Positions 35,090 to 48,960 of a stretch of DNA of 64,000 nt are shown here, piece after piece. The translations under genes and the position numbers were made by a program. The notes under the pieces are model-generated. The model did no database searches and was not told the origin of the DNA. It worked only from the letters and a program-made list of their open reading frames with translations. This stretch comes from Strigamia acuminata. Its lineage: Eukaryota > Arthropoda > Chilopoda > Geophilomorpha > Linotaeniidae. Numbering within the stretch: the first letter of the stretch is position 1; every line of letters begins with the position of its first letter. The stretch lies in contig OX442317.1 of the NCBI GenBank assembly GCA_949358305.1, positions 15,876,491 to 15,940,490 on the forward strand, read 5' to 3'.

Positions 35090-38000
35090 CACTTAAGCGT
35101 ACAGTGCACAACACTACTGTTTATTTTCAATGATCCAATAAATAAAATTTGAAACAAAGTTGAGTGGAATTGTACGTTTCTTGTATATTAAAGTTTTTAT
35201 TTTGTTTGTTTACACTTAATTTTTTTTTTCCATTATAGAATGGCGACTCGATACTTTTGTAGCTCGAATTCACTTCGTAAACGTAATCGGTGTTCATCAC
35301 GCGTCAATGCGCTCGTGCAATAGTATAGGCGCGCATACGATTTGATGCGCGCAAAACTTGCAAAACTTGCACGGAATTTGGGCAATTTTTGACAATTTTC
35401 AGCAGATTTTTGCCTGTATTTGACAAATTTCAGAAGATTTTTGCCTATATTTGACAAATTTCAGAAGATTTCCTCAATCCTCAAACATTTGCTGAAATTT
35501 CTCATAAAATTTCTAAAATTAATTGAAATTTGTCTGAAATTTGTCTGCAATTTGTCAAATATTGTCAAAAATCCGTGGAAATTTGTCAAATACTGGCAAA
35601 AATCCATGTAAATTTGTCAAAAATTGCCATAATTCGGTGCAAATTGTGTTAGACATTGGAAAAATTTATTTTAACGCTTCCAACGCGCCAGTAAATCGCG
35701 CGTGCACACGCGTGAATTTTTCGTCATAGTTGGATGCGCGCAAACCTCACGTAACTTGCGCCAAAATTTGGCAATTTTTGACAAATTTCAGCAGATTTTT
35801 GCCAGTATTTGACAAATTTCCACTGATTTTTGACAATATTTGACCCAACAACTGCGCCACGTTCCAGGCGCCGGTTTAGGCATTTTAGACCCGTTTTAGA
35901 CCGTTTTAGATGGCGAAAACGTTCTCTCCATCATTTTCTACCCCTGGGTGAGGTTTTCAGCGTTCATGATTGATGAAAAAGCTGTTTTCTAACTAGCTGT
36001 CCCATTGCTAGTTTTGGCGTCAGGTTTTAGCAACCTTCCGATCCGACTCTGTCGTCTGCACGAATTCCAAGACCGTTTTAGGGTTAATTTGAGTCAAATA
36101 ATTCATTCTGGGGGTTGTTTTGGGTTTTTTACAAGTGTGTTTTTGTAGTTTTTATTGGTTTCAAACATTGTCAATTCTTTATACAAGTGTAACTTTCATT
36201 TCTCTGTATTTTGAGAACTTTGCATTGCAGCAAAGTTCATTTCTTGCCCCTTAATTATTGTGTAATTGTTGGTTTTCAAGCCCGTTTTTTAACAATAACT
36301 TTATTTGAAGTGCCTATTGTTTCAGGCACGTGCTTCCACGTGCCTTTTATTGTTGAGCAATTTCTTGGGCAGTTGCGCTCCTGTTGCTAGCATTGCCGCG
36401 CGTTCTCCGCGCGCGTACTCGCGTTTCGCATCACACACATTCGGATTCGATGGCCTATCGCGGCGGCACATTGTGTGGCATAGCGCGGCACGTTGCAATT
36501 ACGTGACGTGGCACGTTGCTGTTACGTGACGCGATAGCCAGTATTTAAGCAGGGGATTCCATCATCGTTTACACAAATGCGCATTGCAACGTGGAGGCGC
36601 ATTCGAGTCCTTTTCCCAAGCGAAATCGTATTTGATTCGCTTTTGAATCGAATACGAGTTTTGTCCTTTTTCAACGCGAAATCGTATTCGATTCGCTTTC
36701 GAATCGAATACGAGTTTTGTTTTTTTTCAACGCGAAATCGTATTCGATTCGCTTTTGAATCGAATACGAGTTTTGTCCTTTTTCAACGCGAAATCGTATT
36801 TGATTCGCTTTCGAATCGAATACGAGTTTTGCCCTTTCTCAACGCAAAATCGTATTTGATTCGCATCCGAATCAAATACGAGATTTGTCCTTTTTCAAAG
36901 CGAAATCGTATTCGATTCGCTGTCGAATCGTATACGAGATGGTCGATTTTTGTTTCCCGGACTTTGATTCGTATTCGAGTTGTTACGAGTTCGTATTTTG
37001 ATCGTATTCGTATTCGAATCGAATTCGAATCGTATTCGAATCGAATACGAATCGAATTCGAGTCGTATTCGAGATGGTCGATGATTTCCACTCGCTCGTA
37101 TACGCGTTGTATACGAGCTCGTATTTTGATCGTAATCGTAAACAAATCGTTTACAAGTCGTATACAAGTTGTATACGACGTGTATACACCTCGTATACGA
37201 ACGAAGTTTGTGAAAACACAATTTCCAAATAAGACGTATGTGACTACTATGTGTTTTCATGTCGTAGTAAGTATCCGGTGGATTTTCCAAACTTCGTTCG
37301 TATACGAGGTGTATACACGTCGTATACAACTTGTATACGACTTGTAAACGATTCGTTTACGATTACGATCAAAATACGAGCTCGTATACAACGCGTATAC
37401 GAGCGAGTGGAAATCATCGACCATCTCGAATACGACTCGAATTCGATTCGTATTCGATTCGAATACGATTCGAATTCGATTCGAATACGAATACGATCAA
37501 AATACGAACTCGTAACAACTCGAATACGAATCAAAGTCCGGGAAACAAAAATCATCGACCATCTCGTATACGATTCGAAAGCGAATCGAATACGATTTCG
37601 CGTTGAGAAAAGGCAAAACTCGTATTCGATTCGGATGCGAATCGAATACGATTTCGCGTTGAAAAAGGATAAAACTCGTATTCGATTCGAAAGCGAATCG
37701 AATACGATTTCGTGTTGAAAAAAGGCAAAACTCGTATTCGATTCGGATGCGAATCGAATACGATTTCGCGTTGAAAAAGGACAAAACTCGTATTCGATAC
37801 AAAAGCGAATCGCATACGATTTCGCGTTGAAAAAGGACAAAACTCGTATTCGATTCGAAAGCGAATCGAATACGATTTCGCGTTGAAAAAGGACAAAACT
37901 CGTATTCGATTCGAAAGCGAATCGAATACGATTTCGCTTGGGAAAAGGACTCGAATGCGCCTCCACGTTGCAATGCGCATTTGTGTAAACGATGATGGAA

Positions 38001-39479
38001 TCCCCTGCTTAAATACTGGCTATCGCGTCACGTAACAGCAACGTGCCACGTCACGTAATTGCAACGTGCCGCGCTATGCCACACAATGTGCCGCCGCGAT
38101 AGGCCATCGAACCCGAATGTGTGTGATGCGAAACGCGCGAGTACACGCGCGGAGAACGCGCGGCAATGCTAGCAACAGGAGCGCAACTGCCCAAGAAATT
38201 GCTCAACAATAAAAGGCACGTGGAAGCACGTGCCTGAAACAATAGGCACTTCAAATAAAGTTATTGTTAAAAAACGGGCTTGAAAACCAACAATTACACA
38301 ATAATTAAGGGGCAAGAAATGAACTTTGCTGCAATGCAAAGTTCTCAAAATACAGAGAAATGAAAGTTACACTTGTATAAAGAATTGACAATGTTTGAAA
38401 CCAATAAAAACTACAAAAACACACTTGTAAAAAACCCAAAACAACCCCCAGAATGAATTATTTGACTCAAATTAACCCTAAAACAGTCTTGGAGGTCGTG
38501 CAGACGACAGAGTCGGATCGGAAGGTTGCTAAAACCTGACGCCAAAACTAGCAATGGGACAGCTAGTTAGAAAACAGCTTTTTCATCGATCATGAACGCT
38601 GAAAACCTCACCCAGGGGTAGAAAATGATGGAGAGAACGTTTTCGCCATCTAAAACGGTCTAAAACGGGTCTAAAATGCCTAAACCGGCGCCTGGAACGT
38701 GGCGCAGTTGTTGGGTCAAATATTGTCAAAAATCAGTGGAAATTTGTCAAATACTGGCAAAAATCTGCTGAAATTTGTCAAAAATTGCCAAATTTTGGCG
38801 CAAGTTACGTGAGGTTTGCGCGCATCCAACTATGACGAAAAATCCATGCGTGTGCACGCGCGATTTACTGGCGCGTTGGAAGCGTTAAAATAAATTTTTC
38901 CAATATCTAACACAATTTGCACCGAATTATGGCAATTTTTGACAAATTTACATGGATTTTTGCCAGTATTTGACAAATTTCCACGGATTTTTGCCAATAT
39001 TTGACAAATTGCAGACAAATTTCAGACAAATTTCAATTAATTTTAGAAATTTTATGAGAAATTTCAGCAAATGTTTGAGGATTGAGGAAATCTTCTGAAA
39101 TTTGTCAAATATAGGCAAAAATCTTCTGAAATTTGTCAAATACAGGCAAAAATCTGCTGAAATTTGTCAAAAATTGCCCAAATTCCGTGCAAGTTTTGCA
39201 AGTTTTGCGCGCATCAAATCGTATGCGCGCCTATACTATTGCACGAGCGCATTGACGCGTGATGAACACCGACCACGTTTACGAAGTGAATTCGAGCTAC
39301 AAAAGTATCGAATCGCCATTCTAGTATGGAACAAAAAAAATTAAGTGTAAACAAACAAAATAAAAACTTTAATATACAAGAAACGTACAATTCCACTCAA
39401 CTTTGTTTCAAATTTTATTTATTGGATCATTGAAAATAAACAGTAGTGTTGTGCACTGTACGCTTAAGTGTATACCGGC
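35089..39479. mobile_element. Pal2: copy of the 4.4-kb palindrome
   Basis: Offset 15,659 from Pal1. The spacer is 37,210-37,288. Promoter-like modules are at 36,488-36,564 (+) and 37,993-38,069 (-). Over the last about 140 bp it differs from Pal1 and matches the right arms at 51,1xx and 54,4xx instead, so the end was exchanged or converted. Confidence 0.88.
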
Positions 39480-41640
39480 GATGCGTTGTTTTGTGGTGGG
39501 GATTTGCCTCGATAATTGATCTTTTCTCTTTGTTTGCAATATTTTTTTGGCCTTTTTTGTTGATTTTTCGGTTTGAAATTGTTTTTTTCCGGTGTAATTT
39601 AAGTGGTGGAAGGTTGTTGGCGTGTGTTGAGGGTAATTTTGGCGGTTTTTGGGTCGGGATTAGTGTTTTCTGCGATTTTTTATCGGTATTTGGGGTTTGA
39701 TGCAGCGGATAGCGCATGCGAATCGCCGTCGACCGTAGCATTAGCAAGTGCGCGCGCAAGTTAAATGTGTACAGGACTGTGAGAAAATAAAACGTGTGTG
39801 GAAGAGTAAATGTTCTTTGGTGATCGCCATGAGTTCGTACTTTGTCGTGGGCGCGAAATGTGTGTGATATATATGCTACTATGCGTGATGTAGCGCCGTC
39901 AGCGCGTTTCAGCACGCGATGTAGCGCCCTGAGCGCGTCCAAATGCGTACAGGTGTTCGACAGATGTGCCAGGGCTTCACGTGCATACGCGAAACATAAA
40001 CATGAAGAAAACAGAAAAAACCGTTGTGTGTGATGTTTATAAAGACACATTACACAAAGAATACTACTCTTCATACAAAAAGCAATAAACTTTATACATA
40101 TTGCAATAAACTTACAAAATGGTAAAAATAAAATACTGGAAAACATGGCCTTGAATAATAGTGGAAAACATGGCGTACTGCCTTGAATACCCCCTTGAAT
40201 ACGTCGCACCGCATCATCTCGCCTCACTTCTCGTCTTGGAAATAAATAAACGCCCCGGCGTTTATTCGAGGCAATGTCCAACTTGGGCTTTCATTCGCGC
40301 CTCACATCCCGCCTTGGTAATAAATAAACGCCCCGGCGTTTATTCGAGGCACATCACCCACACCTCCCCGGCGTTCAAACGAGTAGCTGCGCGTATTTGA
40401 CCCCGGTTTTTATTCTTTCAAATTGTCGTGTGTTTTCAAAGTTCTTAATTTGTTCAAAAACAAACAAAATGGCTATTTGTTGATTTTTAATTGATTTTAT
40501 CGATTTCTGTTCGTTTTTTGCTGGTTTTTAATCGATTTTTCTGTATTTTTGATCAATTTTTGCCAATTGTAATCGTTATTTGTCATTCTGAATTGATTAT
40601 TGTCAGGTTTCAGTCGATTTTTGTCGATTTCTGATCAATGTTTATACATTTCTTATCATTTTGTGTAGATTTCTGTTGAATTTTAATCATATTTCTTCGT
40701 TTTTATTCAATTTTTGTCCCATGCTCCGCGATCAGTTCGAATAATTGACACCATACTGTGCTTTTACTCATATTCAAGATGGCGTCGCAAACTCAAGGTC
40801 GAATTCCGCTGAATTCATTTATTGCGACTGTTTGCGCTCCATACATGCGAAAAGGATTATGGGAAAAATCCTCAATGCAGGTCATTTTGGTGTCAAATGA
40901 GCGAGGAAGGCTGGAGATAAGGAAAATTGGTGAAATTTCAAAAAAAAGCTAAACAATCAAAATTTACATGAAGCTCAATTTTTCTAACTGGAAATGCATG
41001 TATCGTCAATTTCGGGATATTTTAGGGGTGAAATTGACTGGGAAGGGACCCCCACATTCCCCATGCGTCAACGCGCGCGTTGACGAAATTCAAATCCAGG
41101 TTTTCACACAGCCCCACGTTATTTTCGGGTTCCAATTGCCGTATTGCCGTATTGCCTCAAATAAACGCCGGGGCGTTTATTAATTTTCATTAATTTTCCA
41201 GACCGGAAATGAGGCGAGGTGATGCGGTACGATGCAAAATTGCGAGATGTAGTTTGCTTTATTTGTTAAAACAAATTAGGCGTCACTAATTCACCTGTAT
41301 TAGGGTTTCAATGTGTGAAATTTCAAAATTTATCGGTTCCGTCAAAACGCCATTGAAAAGTTACATTTTTATAACGTTTCAATGATGAAAACGGCCATTT
41401 TTGATGAAAAACAGCCATTTTTTATAGAAAAAACGACGAAGAAAGCCATTTTCACTATGAAAAATGGCTGAAAATGACCATTTTGACGAAAAACGGCCAT
41501 TTTTACTACGAAAAATGGCTAAAAATGCCACTTGAGTGAGTGCAAGTACATTTGGTGATGTACTATCGCGAGCGCGCGCGTTTTTGTGCAGTACAATGTG
41601 CTGATTAAACCAACAGCATTATAGAGTGATTACATTGTTC
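39480..41640 (-). repeat. X' repeat, copy 1 (short inverted relative of X)
   Basis: Read on the minus strand it follows X: AATGCTGTTGG start near 41,630, a jump from GTACTTGCA to CTCACTCAAGTGG that skips about 1.2 kb of X, the AAAATGGCC cluster, AATAAACGCC hairpins, degenerate GATTAAAAATC repeats, and the end adjoining Pal2. The MITE is absent and its site is altered (39,871-39,886). A 284-codon minus frame (39,427-40,281) runs across the Pal/X' join, has no recognisable domain and is not supported in the X copies. Confidence 0.8.
39871..39886 (-). other. Probable hAT excision footprint
   Basis: On the minus strand the site reads ACGCATAGTAGCATAT. This fits two ACGCATAT target copies, the first lacking its last base and the second reduced to GCATAT, joined by GTA. 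Flanking sequence matches both sides of the MITE in X. An unoccupied site should contain one copy only. Identical at 54,947-54,962. Confidence 0.6.
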
Positions 41641-41882
41641 ATTTGTGTTTTTAAGTTACAAAATGGTACAAAATCATAAAATAAACTTGTAAAGTGCAAT
41701 TTCTGCGGATTGATCAAAATCCGCAAAATCCGCCGCAAAATTGCGAACAGGGGATCAGCATATAGGCAGCCGTAATGTTAAAAATGGGGTCCCTTTCGCA
41801 CTCCGCAAAATCCGCATGCGCGCCATAAGGTTAAGCACTCCAGAAGCGTGTGTCGCACGCGTCGGCGCGCCGCTAAAAACAT
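41641..41882 (-). other. F segment next to E3
   Basis: Positions 41,700-41,882 match the complement of 12,012-12,180. The remainder differs from the 12-kb copy. No gene is seen. From 41,833 it continues into CTCCAGAAGCG and the T repeat, whereas the duplicate block at 56,908 stops here. Confidence 0.75.
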
Positions 41883-44800
41883 ATCCTTTTCGCGGATTGG
41901 CTTCCGCGAAATCCGCATTTCGGGGGTGACTATTCTGGGAATTCCGGGTGGACCATACTCTTCCGAAAAATGTCCGGGGTGGTGTTGGGAGTGTCGATAG
42001 ACTGTTTTGTGTCAAGGTTGCCAATTTTCATTTAAGTATTGGAAGGTTCATTTCTGTGCATTCTCATATATTTTTTTCACAGGAGCAACGAGGCGCGATG
42101 AAGGGGGATCAAGCGAGAGTGAATAAAATAAACTCGTTTTTGTCTCAAATGCGCGTTTGCGTTTGTAAATTTGGTTGTCTTGCAACGCGGTGGCGCGTTT
42201 GAGTTTCGTGTTGCGATACAAACACGCACGGGTGCGTATTGGAGTCGTAAACGACTTTCTGTCGCAATGCGATCGCGTATTTGACAAATTTCTGCAGATT
42301 TTTGCCAATATTTGACAATTTTCAGACAAATTTCAATTAATTTTAGAAATTTTTGAGAGATTTCAATAAAAGTTTGAGGAATTTCTTATGCTGACGCTAA
42401 AATGCCAAAAGGAGTCTTAACTCAGAAGAGCACTTTTCCGACCACTTAGGTGTCGGAAAAGCCCTTCCAAAGGTCGCAAAACGTGCTCTACGCGTTTTTT
42501 GACACTAGAACGGTCGAAAACGAGTCTAAAACTGCTAAGCTGGCGCCTGTAACTTGGCGCATTCGCTGGGTCGCTCGAAAATGAGATTCGAGCGAACCGA
42601 AACCTATGAGAGAAACGCGCCGGCGGAAATATTCGTTTTTACCAATGAATACTTAATAAATCTTCATGGGAATTTAATCCCAATCTACTGTAGGCTTAGG
42701 AACCTTGAATACCAAATAAAAACAAAGGAGCAAAGACGGGAAACAAAGAACAAGGGCCCGACGCCCGTAAATCACCAAAATGGCTATCTGCCAGACACGC
42801 TAGTGGCCTTGAGCCACTTCTAACTTCGTTTTCGAGGTCGTGGGTCTCGAAAACGACTAAACCGAGTGGTGGGAACGATTCCCCGAGGTCTTTTTAGTCA
42901 ATGTCGCCCAAAACCCGAATCAACAAGCTAACTTTCAACGAGAAACGAAGACTGGAGCCGAATGCGGTGATAAGCGCTCATTCCAGACTCGTGTAAGCGA
43001 TCTCCGCTTAAAGCCAGTTGCTCTGAGCAGACGACGCAATCGCTTACCAAGGAAAAAGACGGGTTTATGGGCTCAAAACCCGACGAAACACTTAAACAGG
43101 ATCCAGAAATTACCAAGCGAGTTGGTAAGCTAAACTAAAACTGTAAAATAAGTTGGGGACTTGGTAAAATGCGAGTCTCTCAAACTTTTGTTGCGTCCTG
43201 CTCGCAACACGCGCGATGTACGCGCGTGGCCGCGTGTTGAACGTGCGCACTACGCGCAAGAACCGTACAAACCGAGGTAAAACGAATTAAACACATATCT
43301 AATGCAAAAACAATTATTAAATACATCATTCTTGTTGCTGTTTGCAAACTTGCAAAACTTGCACCGAATTTGGGCAATTTTTTACAAATTTCAGCAGATT
43401 TTTGTCTATATTTGACAAATTTCAGCAGATTTCCTCAATCCTCAAACATTTGCTGATATTTCTCAAACATTTTCTAAAATTAATTGAAATCTGTCTGAAA
43501 TTTGTCTTGAATGTGTCAAATATTGTCAAAAATCCGTGGAAATTTGTCAAATACTGGCAAAAATCCATGTAAATTTGTCAAAAATTGCCATAATTTGGTG
43601 CAAATTGTGTTAGATATTGGAAAAATTTATTTTAACGCTTCCAACGCGCCAGTAAATCGCGCGTGCACACGCGTGGATTTTTCGTCATAGTTGGATGCGC
43701 GCAAACCTCACGTAACTTGCGCCAAAATTTGGCAATTTTTGACAAATTTCAGCAGATTTTTGCCAGTATTTGACAAATTTCCACTGATTTTTGACAATAT
43801 TTGACCCAACAACTGCGCCACGTTCCAGGCGCCGGTTTAGGCATTTTAGACCCGTTTTAGACCGTTTTAGATGGCGAAAACGTTCTCTCCATCATTTTCT
43901 ACCCCTGGGTGAGGTTTTCAGCGTTCATGATTGATGAAAAAGCTGTTTTCTAACTAGCTGTCCCATTGCTAGTTTTGGCGTCAGGTTTTAGCAACTTTCC
44001 AATCCGACTCTGTCGTCTGCACGACCTCCAAGACCGTTTTAGGGTTAATTTGAGTCAAATAATTCATTCTGGGGGTTGTTTTGGGTTTTTTACAAGTGTG
44101 TTTTTGTAGTTTTTATTGGTTTCAAACATTGTCAATTCTTTATACAAGTGTAACTTTCATTTCTCTGTATTTTGAGAACTTTGCATTGCAGCAAAGTTCA
44201 TTTCTTGCCCCTTAATTATTGTGTAATTGTTGGTTTTCAAGCCCGTTTTTTAACAATAACTTTATTTGAAGTGCCTATTGTTTCAGTCACGTGCTTCCAC
44301 GTGCCTTTTATTGTTGAGCAATTTCTTGGGCAGTTGCGCTCCTGTTGCTAGCATTGCCGCGCGTTCTCCGCGCGTGTACTCGCGCGTTTCGCATCACACA
44401 CATTCGGGTTCAATGGCCTATCGCGGCGGCACATTGTGTGGCATAGCGCGGCACGTTGCAATTACGTGACGTGGCACGTTGCTGTTACGTGACGCGATAG
44501 CCAGTATTTAAGCAGGGGATTCCATCATCGTTTACACAAATGCGCATTGCAACGTGGAGGCGCATTCGAGTCCTTTTCCCAAGCGAAATTTGTCCTTTTT
44601 CAACGCGAAATCGTATGCGATTCGCTTTCGAATCGAATACGAGTTTTGTCCTTTTTCAACGCGAAATCGTATGCGATTCGCTTTCGAATCGAATGCGAAT
44701 TTTGCCCTTCTTCAACGCGAAATCGTATTCGACTCGCTTTCGAGTCGGATGCGAATTTTGCCCTTCTTCAACGCGAAATCGTATTCGACTCGCTTTCGAG

Positions 44801-45238
44801 TCGAATGCGAATTTTTCCCTTCTTCAACGCGAAATCGTATTCGACTCGCTTTCGAGTCGAATGCGAATTTTGCCCTTCTTCAACGCGAAATCGTATTCGA
44901 CTCGTTTTCGAGTCGAGTACGAATTTTGCCCTTCTTCAAAGCGAAATCGTATTCGACTCGTTTTCGAGTCGAATGCGAATTCGTATTCGACTCGTTTTCG
45001 AGTCGAGTACGAATTTTGCCCTTCTTCAACGCGAAATCGTATTCGACTCGTTTTCGAGTCGAATGCGAATTTTGCCCTTCTTCAACGCGAAATCGTATTC
45101 GACTCGTTTTCGAGTCGAATGCGAATTTTGCCCTTCTTCAACGCGAAATCGTATTCGACTCGTTTTCGAGTCGAATGCGAATTTTGCCCTTCTTCAACGC
45201 GAAATCGTATTCGACTCGTTTTCGAGTCGAATACGAGA
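41883..45238 (+). mobile_element. E3, left half (copy of 7,020-10,375)
   Basis: Offset 34,863. It contains T (41,883-42,153), the stem-loop cluster (42,423-43,263), the foldback arm, the promoter-like module at 44,451-44,528 (+; TATTTAAG 44,505-44,512) and about 12 hairpin units (44,575-45,238). E3 then runs into the 540-bp array rather than a single core. Confidence 0.88.
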
Positions 45239-48200
45239 TAGTCGATGACCCGTTCCCGGACTTTGACTCGTACGACTCGTATTCGAGATGTATTCGAGAT
45301 GTATTCGAATCGTATTCGAGTCGCATTCGAGATGGTCGATGATTTCCACTCGCTCGTATACGCGTTGTATACGAGCTCGTATTTTGATCGTAATCGTAAA
45401 CGAATCGTTTACAAGTCGTATACAAGTTGTATACGACGTGTATACACCTCGTATACGAACGAAGTTTGGAAAATCCACCGGATACTTACTACGACATGAA
45501 AACACATAGTAGTCACATACGTCTTATTTGGAAATTGTGTTTTCACAAACTTCGTTCGTATACGAGGTGTATACACGTCGTATACGACTTGTATACGACT
45601 TGTAAACGATTCGTTTACGATTACGATCAAAATACGAGCTCGTATACAACGCGTATACGAGCGAGTGGAAATCATCGACCATCTCGAATACGACTCGAAT
45701 TCGATTCGAATACGATTCGAATTCGATTCGAATACGAATACGATCAAAATACGAACTCGTAACAACTCGAATACGAGATAGTCGATGACCCGTTCCCGGA
45801 CTTTGACTCGTACGACTCGTATTCGAGATGTATTCGAGATGTATTCGAATCGTATTCGAGTCGCATTCGAGATGGTCGATGATTTCCACTCGCTCGTATA
45901 CGCGTTGTATACGAGCTCGTATTTTGATCGTAATCGTAAACGAATCGTTTACAAGTCGTATACAAGTCGTATACGACGTGTATACACCTCGTATACGAAC
46001 GAAGTTTGGAAAATCCACCGGATACTTACTACGACATGAAAACACATAGTAGTCACATACGTCTTATTTGGAAATTGTGTTTTCACAAACTTCGTTCGTA
46101 TACGAGGTGTATACATGTCGTATACGACTTGTATACGACTTGTAAACGATTCGTTTACGATTACGATCAAAATACGAGCTCGTATACAACGCGTATACGA
46201 GCGAGTGGAAATCATCGACCATCTCGAATACGACTCGAATTCGATTCGAATACGATTCGAATTCGATTCGAATACGAATACGATCAAAATACGAACTCGT
46301 AACAACTCGAATACGAGATAGCCGATGACCCGTTCCCGGACTTTGACTCGTACGACTCGTATTCGAGATGTATTCGAGATGTATTCGAATCGTATTCGAG
46401 TCGCATTCGAGATGGTCGATGATTTCCACTCGCTCGTATACGCGTTGTATACGAGCTCGTATTTTGATCGTAATCGTAAACGAATCGTTTACAAGTCGTA
46501 TACAAGTCGTATACGACGTGTATACACCTCGTATACGAACGAAGTTTGGAAAATCCACCGGATACTTACTACGACATGAAAACACATAGTAGTCACATAC
46601 GTCTTATTTGGAAATTGTGTTTTCACAAACTTCGTTCGTATACGAGGTGTATACACGTCGTATACGACTTGTATACGACTTGTAAACGATTCGTTTACGA
46701 TTACGATCAAAATACGAGCTCGTATACAACGCGTATACGAGCGAGTGGAAATCATCGACCATCTCGAATACGACTCGAATTCGATTCGAATACGATTCGA
46801 ATTCGATTCGAATACGAATACGATCAAAATACGAACTCGTAACAACTCGAATACGAGATAGTCGATGACCCGTTCCCGGACTTTGACTCGTACGACTCGT
46901 ATTCGAGATGTATTCGAGATGTATTCGAATCGTATTCGAGTCGCATTCGAGATGGTCGATGATTTCCACTCGCTCGTATACGCGTTGTATACGAGCTCGT
47001 ATTTTGATCGTAATCGTAAACGAATCGTTTACAAGTCGTATACAAGTTGTATACGACGTGTATACACCTCGTATACGAACGAAGTTTGGAAAATCCACCG
47101 GATACTTACTACGACATGAAAACACATAGTAGTCACATACGTCTTATTTGGAAATTGTGTTTTCACAAACTTCGTTCGTATACGAGGTGTATACACGTCG
47201 TATACGACTTGTATACGACTTGTAAACGATTCGTTTACGATTACGATCAAAATACGAGCTCGTATACAACGCGTATACGAGCGAGTGGAAATCATCGACC
47301 ATCTCGAATACGACTCGAATTCGATTCGAATACGATTCGAATTCGATTCGAATACGAATACGATCAAAATACGAACTCGTAACAACTCGAATACGAGATA
47401 GTCGATGACCCGTTCCCGGACTTTGACTCGTACGACTCGTATTCGAGATGTATTCGAGATGTATTCGAATCGTATTCGAGTCGCATTCGAGATGGTCGAT
47501 GATTTCCACTCGCTCGTATACGCGTTGTATACGAGCTCGTATTTTGATCGTAATCGTAAACGAATCGTTTACAAGTCGTATACAAGTCGTATACGACGTG
47601 TATACACCTCGTATACGAACGAAGTTTGGAAAATCCACCGGATACTTACTACGACATGAAAACACATAGTAGTCACATACGTCTTATTTGGAAATTGTGT
47701 TTTCACAAACTTCGTTCGTATACGAGGTGTATACATGTCGTATACGACTTGTATACGACTTGTAAACGATTCGTTTACGATTACGATCAAAATACGAGCT
47801 CGTATACAACGCGTATACGAGCGAGTGGAAATCATCGACCATCTCGAATACGACTCGAATTCGATTCGAATACGATTCGAATTCGATTCGAATACGAATA
47901 CGATCAAAATACGAACTCGTAACAACTCGAATACGAGATAGTCGATGACCCGTTCCCGGACTTTGACTCGTACGACTCGTATTCGAGATGTATTCGAGAT
48001 GTATTCGAATCGTATTCGAGTCGCATTCGAGATGGTCGATGATTTCCACTCGCTCGTATACGCGTTGTATACGAGCTCGTATTTTGATCGTAATCGTAAA
48101 CGAATCGTTTACAAGTCGTATACAAGTCGTATACGACGTGTATACACCTCGTATACGAACGAAGTTTGGAAAATCCACCGGATACTTACTACGACATGAA

Positions 48201-48960
48201 AACACATAGTAGTCACATACGTCTTATTTGGAAATTGTGTTTTCACAAACTTCGTTCGTATACGAGGTGTATACACGTCGTATACGACTTGTATACGACT
48301 TGTAAACGATTCGTTTACGATTACGATCAAAATACGAGCTCGTATACAACGCGTATACGAGCGAGTGGAAATCATCGACCATCTCGAATACGACTCGAAT
48401 TCGATTCGAATACGATTCGAATTCGATTCGAATACGAATACGATCAAAATACGAACTCGTAACAACTCGAATACGAGATAGTCGATGACCCGTTCCCGGA
48501 CTTTGACTCGTACGACTCGTATTCGAGATGTATTCGAGATGTATTCGAATCGTATTCGAGTCGCATTCGAGATGGTCGATGATTTCCACTCGCTCGTATA
48601 CGCGTTGTATACGAGCTCGTATTTTGATCGTAATCGTAAACGAATCGTTTACAAGTCGTATACAAGTCGTATACGACGTGTATACACCTCGTATACGAAC
48701 GAAGTTTGGAAAATCCACCGGATACTTACTACGACATGAAAACACATAGTAGTCACATACGTCTTATTTGGAAATTGTGTTTTCACAAACTTCGTTCGTA
48801 TACGAGGTGTATACACGTCGTATACGACTTGTATACGACTTGTAAACGATTCGTTTACGATTACGATCAAAATACGAGCTCGTATACAACGCGTATACGA
48901 GCGAGTGGAAATCATCGACCATCTCGAATGCGACTCGAATACGATTCGAATACATCTCGA
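45239..48960. repeat. 540-bp self-complementary tandem repeat with 3-unit higher order
   Basis: About seven copies start near 45,245, 45,785, 46,325, 46,865, 47,405, 47,945 and 48,485. Each unit is an E core in which inverted arms surround the 79-bp spacer, with a second inversion axis between spacers. Variant ACAAGTTGT occurs in units 1 and 4 (45,423 and 47,043) against ACAAGTCGT in the others. TACATGTCG occurs only at 46,111 and 47,731. Both pairs are 1,620 bp apart. Unit 3 alone has GCCGATGACC (46,321). Open frames here are by-products of the stop-free repeat. Confidence 0.93.

Noticed and set aside
39427-40281. 284-codon minus-strand frame spanning the Pal2/X' join
   Set aside because: It crosses a module boundary, is low-complexity toward its end, and the homologous X sequence at 18.2-19.5 kb breaks it with stops and the MITE.
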